From the NCBI GenBank assembly GCA_003648815.1, contig QMPZ01000054.1, positions 1 through 8,988 of the forward strand: a DNA stretch of 8,988 bases. Direction: 5' to 3'. Under the pieces are notes generated by a model that ran no database searches, was not told the DNA's origin, and saw only the letters and a program-made list of their open reading frames with translations. This document shows, piece by piece, positions 6,094-8,988 of this stretch (within the stretch, counting starts at the first letter, position 1; each line of letters begins with the position of its first letter). A program made the translations under genes and the position numbers. The DNA is from Candidatus Aerophobota bacterium (GTDB taxonomy: Bacteria > Aerophobota > Aerophobia > Aerophobales > B47-G16).

Positions 6094-6856
6094 CGGAGAT
6101 TACCTCCATGGCAAGTCTCTGGTAAGCTTTCGTTCCACTGCAAGAAGGATCATAAAGGAACCCAGGAAGCCCATAGCTTGGAGCTTCAGCTAACCTGGTG
6201 CTAACCGGAATTATGGTGTGGAAGAGTTTTTCCTTAAAGTTTTTTCTTAACTCACTCAAGATACTTTGACTTAGTCTGGTTCTTGGATCATACATCGTGG
6301 CCAATATCCTTACCTTACAAAGATCAGGATCAATTCTTTCCCTTACTATGTTTACCATATTTAAGAGCTGAGCTAATCCTCTTAAGGCATAAAATTGAGT
6401 CTGCACCGGGACGATGACCTTATCTGAGACGGCAAGAGCATTTAAGGTTAAAGCGCCGAGGGAAGGGCTGGTATCTATGAAGATATAATCATATTCTGAG
6501 AGTATGCTCTCCAGTTTGTCCTTTAATATCAACCCTCCTCCCCTTTGCCTGCGCAGCTGCACCTCCACCTCGGCGAGGGAGGGTTTAGCGGGTATGATGA
6601 AAAGACCGCCAACTTTTGTTGAATAAACCGCCTTCTCCACTCCTACCGCAGAATTTGATAAAAGCTCACCTATGGAAATCTCAAAAAGACGAGGCTTCAT
6701 ACCAACTCCTGCGGTAGCACCTGATTGAGGATCGAGGTCTATTAAAAGAACCTTTCTTCCCTGCGCGGCGACACAAGCACCTAAGTTTATGGCGGTGGTG
6801 GTCTTCCCACATCCTCCCTTGGGATTGGCAACGGCGATGACCTCTGCTTTCTCCAT
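6080..6856 (-). CDS. ParA/Soj-family ATPase of the chemosensory cluster
   Basis: 258 residues. It has the deviant Walker A of the ParA/MinD family, KGGCGKTTT (K13 and K18), the A' motif LLIDLDPQ (D40, D42), and Walker B FIDTSPSLG (D128). The C-terminal half has the typical PVQTQFYALRGLAQLL and TRLAEAPSYG motifs. There is no N-terminal helix-turn-helix, as in small chromosomal or array-type ParA. I chose ATG 6856; a GTG one codon upstream (6859) is possible. It begins 9 nt after the cheW stop. ParA proteins inside che clusters (ParC in Vibrio, PpfA in Rhodobacter) position or segregate chemosensory arrays, and that is the likely role here. No ParB or parS-like site is seen nearby, which argues against plasmid or chromosome partition. 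Confidence 0.93.
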   Translation of the reverse strand: MEKAEVIAVANPKGGCGKTTTAINLGACVAAQGRKVLLIDLDPQSGATAGVGMKPRLFEISIGELLSNSAVGVEKAVYSTKVGGLFIIPAKPSLAEVEVQLRRQRGGGLILKDKLESILSEYDYIFIDTSPSLGALTLNALAVSDKVIVPVQTQFYALRGLAQLLNMVNIVRERIDPDLCKVRILATMYDPRTRLSQSILSELRKNFKEKLFHTIIPVSTRLAEAPSYGLPGFLYDPSCSGTKAYQRLAMEVISDEKK

Positions 6857-6865
6857 CACCCCCGC

Positions 6866-8473
6866 TTATCCTTCTCCTTTCTCATTTTTCTTCACCTGCA
6901 CTTCTTTTCCGCTTTCTTCTTTTATCTCGGCTGCTTCCAGTTTTACCGGCTTGGATTTGGTCTCCTTTTTCTGAGACAAAACGGGCTCTTTTTCCTCTTT
7001 TTCTACTCTATCCTCTTCTCGAAGGGTTAAAATCTCCTTGAGGTTAAGGAGAATGAGAAGCCTCTTTCCATCGTCCAGCTTACCTATTCCCCGAAGATAT
7101 TTAGCCTCAATGCCGGCTACGATAGGAGGTGGTGGTTCAATGGAATCCTTGGGCAGACGCAGGACCTCGGATACCGAGTCGACAATAATTCCTGTGGTCT
7201 TGCCCTCCACGTTGACGACTACAATTCTGGTAGCATTGGTCTTCCTGGTCGCCTCAAGGTCAAATCGCTTGCGAAGATCAATTACCGGAAGGACATCTCC
7301 TCTCAGGTTTATCACTCCCTCCACGAAGAAAGGTGCCTGAGGAACCTTGGTGATCTCGGGAAGTCGGATAATTTCCTGTACTTCCTCAATATTTACCCCG
7401 AATTCCTCATTTTCTATCTTAAAGTTAACCAGCTGTTCTTCCTCAGCCATCTTCCTCTCCTCCTTTCTACCCTTATCGATGTCAGTCCCGCCATTCTTGC
7501 TCAACTGAGAAAGCTCTTTTTTCTCCGAAGGGGTAAGCAGCTTATGCAGGTCCAGAAGAAGCAGAAGTCTTTTCCCATCATCCAGCTTTCCTATCCCCTT
7601 CAGATGAGCAGCTTCCATACCAAAGAGAATAGGAGGAGGTGGCTCAATGGAATTTCGGGACAGATGCAAGACCTCAGATACCGAGTCGACTATCATTCCG
7701 GTAGATATCTCATCTATGTTCACCACTATAATGCGCAGAGATTCTGTCTTCTCGACATCCTGCAGGCCAAACCTTTTGCGAAGGGAGATGATGGGAAGAA
7801 CCTTTTCTCTTAAATTGATCACGCCTTCTACAAAAGATGGAGCTTTGGGTATTTTGGTGATCTCTGGCACCCGGATAATCTCCTGCACCTCGGAGATGCT
7901 CACGGCATACTCCTCCTCGCCCAGCCTGAAACCTATCAGTTGCACCTCATCGGAGACGGCTTTGGCCCTGTCCATCTGATCCTCCTCTCCTTGTTTAGTG
8001 GCAGAGTCAAGGTTTTCCGAGAACTCATCCATTCCCTCTATGGAGGATAAAAATCTTTGCAGATTAAGCAGGCTAATAAGCCTCCTTCCCTCCTTCAGTT
8101 TTCCTATTCCCTCAAGATATTCAGCTCCTGAGCCTATGAGTGAGGGAGCGGGTTCAATTGCATCCTCAGGTAGACGAAGCACCTCAGATACAGAGTCCAC
8201 AATTATCCCGGTCCTCTTGCCTTCAACATTTACCACCAGAATTCGGTTGGAATCCTCTTGCTTGCCAGCTTCTAAGTTGAAGCGTCGGCGAGAGTCGATT
8301 ACGGGAAGCACCCCTCCTCGCAGGTTAATTATCCCCTCCACAAATTCCGGTGCCTTGGGCACTCTGGTAATCTCAGGTATCTTGATAATTTCCTGAACCT
8401 CCCCTATGTCCAGCCCGAACTCCTGCCCGGCTATTTTGAAGCTCACCAGTTGACGCTCAGTATTTACAGCCAT
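6866..8473 (-). CDS. cheW: Triple-domain CheW adaptor protein
   Basis: Adaptor linking receptors and CheA, here with three CheW domains in one 535-residue chain: about 8-143, 177-314 and 348-483, joined by charged linkers, then a Lys/Glu-rich tail (484-535). Each domain repeats VQEIIxxPEITxxPxAP, FVEGxINLR, GxIVDSVSEVL and GIGKL. Domains 1 and 3 keep NLRG..VLPVID (50-60, 389-399). Domain 2 reads NLREKVLPIIS (220-230), losing the usual Gly and Asp. The ATG follows AAAGGAGGTCAAG, a near-perfect ribosome binding site. CheW is normally a single domain of about 150 residues; double or triple forms are less common. The gene lies between the MCP and parA. Shine-Dalgarno plus ATG sites occur at both internal boundaries (M167, M342), pointing to fusion of tandem cheW genes or internal initiation. 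Confidence 0.96.
   Translation of the reverse strand: MAVNTERQLVSFKIAGQEFGLDIGEVQEIIKIPEITRVPKAPEFVEGIINLRGGVLPVIDSRRRFNLEAGKQEDSNRILVVNVEGKRTGIIVDSVSEVLRLPEDAIEPAPSLIGSGAEYLEGIGKLKEGRRLISLLNLQRFLSSIEGMDEFSENLDSATKQGEEDQMDRAKAVSDEVQLIGFRLGEEEYAVSISEVQEIIRVPEITKIPKAPSFVEGVINLREKVLPIISLRKRFGLQDVEKTESLRIIVVNIDEISTGMIVDSVSEVLHLSRNSIEPPPPILFGMEAAHLKGIGKLDDGKRLLLLLDLHKLLTPSEKKELSQLSKNGGTDIDKGRKEERKMAEEEQLVNFKIENEEFGVNIEEVQEIIRLPEITKVPQAPFFVEGVINLRGDVLPVIDLRKRFDLEATRKTNATRIVVVNVEGKTTGIIVDSVSEVLRLPKDSIEPPPPIVAGIEAKYLRGIGKLDDGKRLLILLNLKEILTLREEDRVEKEEKEPVLSQKKETKSKPVKLEAAEIKEESGKEVQVKKNEKGEG
7448..7466 (-). promoter_or_regulatory. Possible internal translation start for CheW domain 3
   Basis: AAAGGAGG (7466-7459), 8 nt, then in-frame ATG 7450-7448 (M342), which opens MAEEEQLVNF, the natural N-terminus of a single CheW. 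A product from here would be 194 residues with domain 3 and the charged tail. The purine-rich Lys/Glu linker can create such a site by chance. Confidence 0.4.
7973..7992 (-). promoter_or_regulatory. Possible internal translation start for CheW domains 2-3
   Basis: AAGGAGAGGAGG, 5 nt, then in-frame ATG 7975-7973 (M167), about ten residues before domain 2. A product from here would be 369 residues holding domains 2 and 3. The same caveat applies: the linker codes for Gly/Glu residues that favour GGAG sequences. Confidence 0.4.
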
Positions 8474-8545
8474 CTTGACCTCCTTTAAGCCTTCACATAT
8501 TATGTCTACGGAGGCGGACTTGGGTTACTCCACCCCTTATCTTTT

Positions 8546-8988
8546 CTACATATTCTGAAGTTCATCCGCCAGAGCAGAGATCTCCTCTACGGCTGTGGCA
8601 AGCTCGCTCATTCCCTTAGCTTGCTGCTGAGCAGCGGAGGAAGCCTCCTGGGCAGCGGAGGAAGCCTCCTGGGCAGCGGTGGCAATCTGGTCCACTCCCT
8701 TTCTCGCCTCCTGAATAGCCTTTAGACTATCAGCAGCAGCGTTCTTTATCTCCTCCACCCTTTGCCGGACACCGGCCATCTCTTTTGCTGTCTCAGCCAA
8801 AGCCTCGGTAGTCCTTTTGGCGCGCTCCACCTCCTCACGAGCTGCCGCTGCCACCTGCTCGATATCCTGCGCCACCCGGGCAATCTGCTCCTGAATTCCT
8901 CGAACCGAATCCTTAATTTTATCAGCGTTTTCCGCTGATTCGGTGGCTAAGTTACGGATGTCTGAAGCTACCACGGCAAATCCTCTTC
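8546..8988 (-). CDS. Methyl-accepting chemotaxis protein, C-terminal part, 5' end outside the window
   Basis: The last 146 complete codons of an MCP signalling domain. The visible part starts just after the hairpin tip with RGFAVVASDIRNLATESA, the universal RGFAVVA motif, then a long Ala/Glu/Gln-rich coiled-coil return helix to the stop (TAG, 8548-8546). The DIRNLATESAENADKIKD stretch recalls FrzCD-like and other accessory-cluster MCPs rather than E. coli Tsr (from memory). There is no C-terminal NWETF-type pentapeptide (the end is ADELQNM), so tethering of CheR by a pentapeptide is not expected. The sensing region and any membrane segments lie upstream. It is the first visible gene of the operon, with 72 bp to cheW in which I see only a weak possible hairpin and the cheW ribosome site. 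Confidence 0.95.
   Translation of the reverse strand, partial: RGFAVVASDIRNLATESAENADKIKDSVRGIQEQIARVAQDIEQVAAAAREEVERAKRTTEALAETAKEMAGVRQRVEEIKNAAADSLKAIQEARKGVDQIATAAQEASSAAQEASSAAQQQAKGMSELATAVEEISALADELQNM
8631..8679 (-). repeat. 21-bp tandem repeat inside the MCP gene
   Basis: Two identical 21-bp units (8631-8651 and 8652-8672, GCAGCGGAGGAAGCCTCC... on the plus strand) and 7 bp of a third. Each unit encodes seven residues (AAQEASS twice, then AAQQQ), so the repeat adds exactly one coiled-coil heptad. Each unit also contains the inverted pair GGAGG/CCTCC. Confidence 0.85.

Noticed and set aside
6080..6856. Chromosome or plasmid partition locus
   Set aside because: The ParA lies within overlapping chemotaxis genes, and no ParB gene or parS-like palindrome is seen.
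8474..8545. Promoter or terminator between the MCP and cheW
   Set aside because: An AT-rich CATAATAT stretch has no matching -35 element, and the possible GGGT/ACCC hairpin has only 4 bp.

Overview
The window is one continuous chemosensory (chemotaxis-like) gene cluster. Every gene lies on the minus strand, so it is transcribed from base 8988 toward base 1. In transcription order it holds: the C-terminal part of a methyl-accepting chemotaxis protein (MCP); a protein with three fused CheW domains; a ParA/Soj-type ATPase; a small TPR protein; a first CheR; CheD; CheB; a HEAT-repeat protein; a second CheR; CheY; and the N-terminal part of a CheA-type kinase with at least one and probably two Hpt domains. 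Both end genes run off the window. Junctions are tight: parA and tpr overlap by 14 nt, tpr and cheR1 overlap by 4 nt (ATGA), and gaps are 11-37 nt across most of the rest. Three larger gaps occur: 72 bp between the MCP and cheW genes, 85 bp between cheB and the HEAT gene, and 213 bp between cheR2 and cheY. No promoter or rho-independent terminator is convincing, so the main promoter is probably upstream of the MCP, outside the window.

The organism is a bacterium of moderate G+C with strong AGGAGG-type ribosome binding sites and some TTG starts. The cluster resembles the accessory chemosensory clusters of Myxococcus (Frz-like) and other deep-branching or environmental bacteria more than the E. 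coli che operon. I cannot assign a phylum. Degenerate heptamer arrays between genes also suggest an environmental, repeat-containing genome.

The genes form a coherent pathway. The MCP coiled coil would be joined to CheA through the triple CheW adaptor. CheA would phosphorylate CheY and CheB. The two CheR enzymes, CheB and CheD would set receptor methylation and deamidation. The ParA ATPase probably positions or segregates the array. Each CheR gene directly follows a helical-repeat gene (TPR for CheR1, HEAT for CheR2), which suggests two dedicated methyltransferase/scaffold pairs.

The most unusual features are: (i) the triple CheW with a divergent middle domain and Shine-Dalgarno plus ATG sites exactly at each domain boundary; (ii) the paired TPR-CheR and HEAT-CheR modules; (iii) a tandem-Hpt CheA; (iv) two 70-bp arrays of ten heptamers that form the 3' ends and stop codons of cheB and cheR2; and (v) a structured leader before cheY with a 23-bp direct repeat, a G/C hairpin and an inverted repeat.
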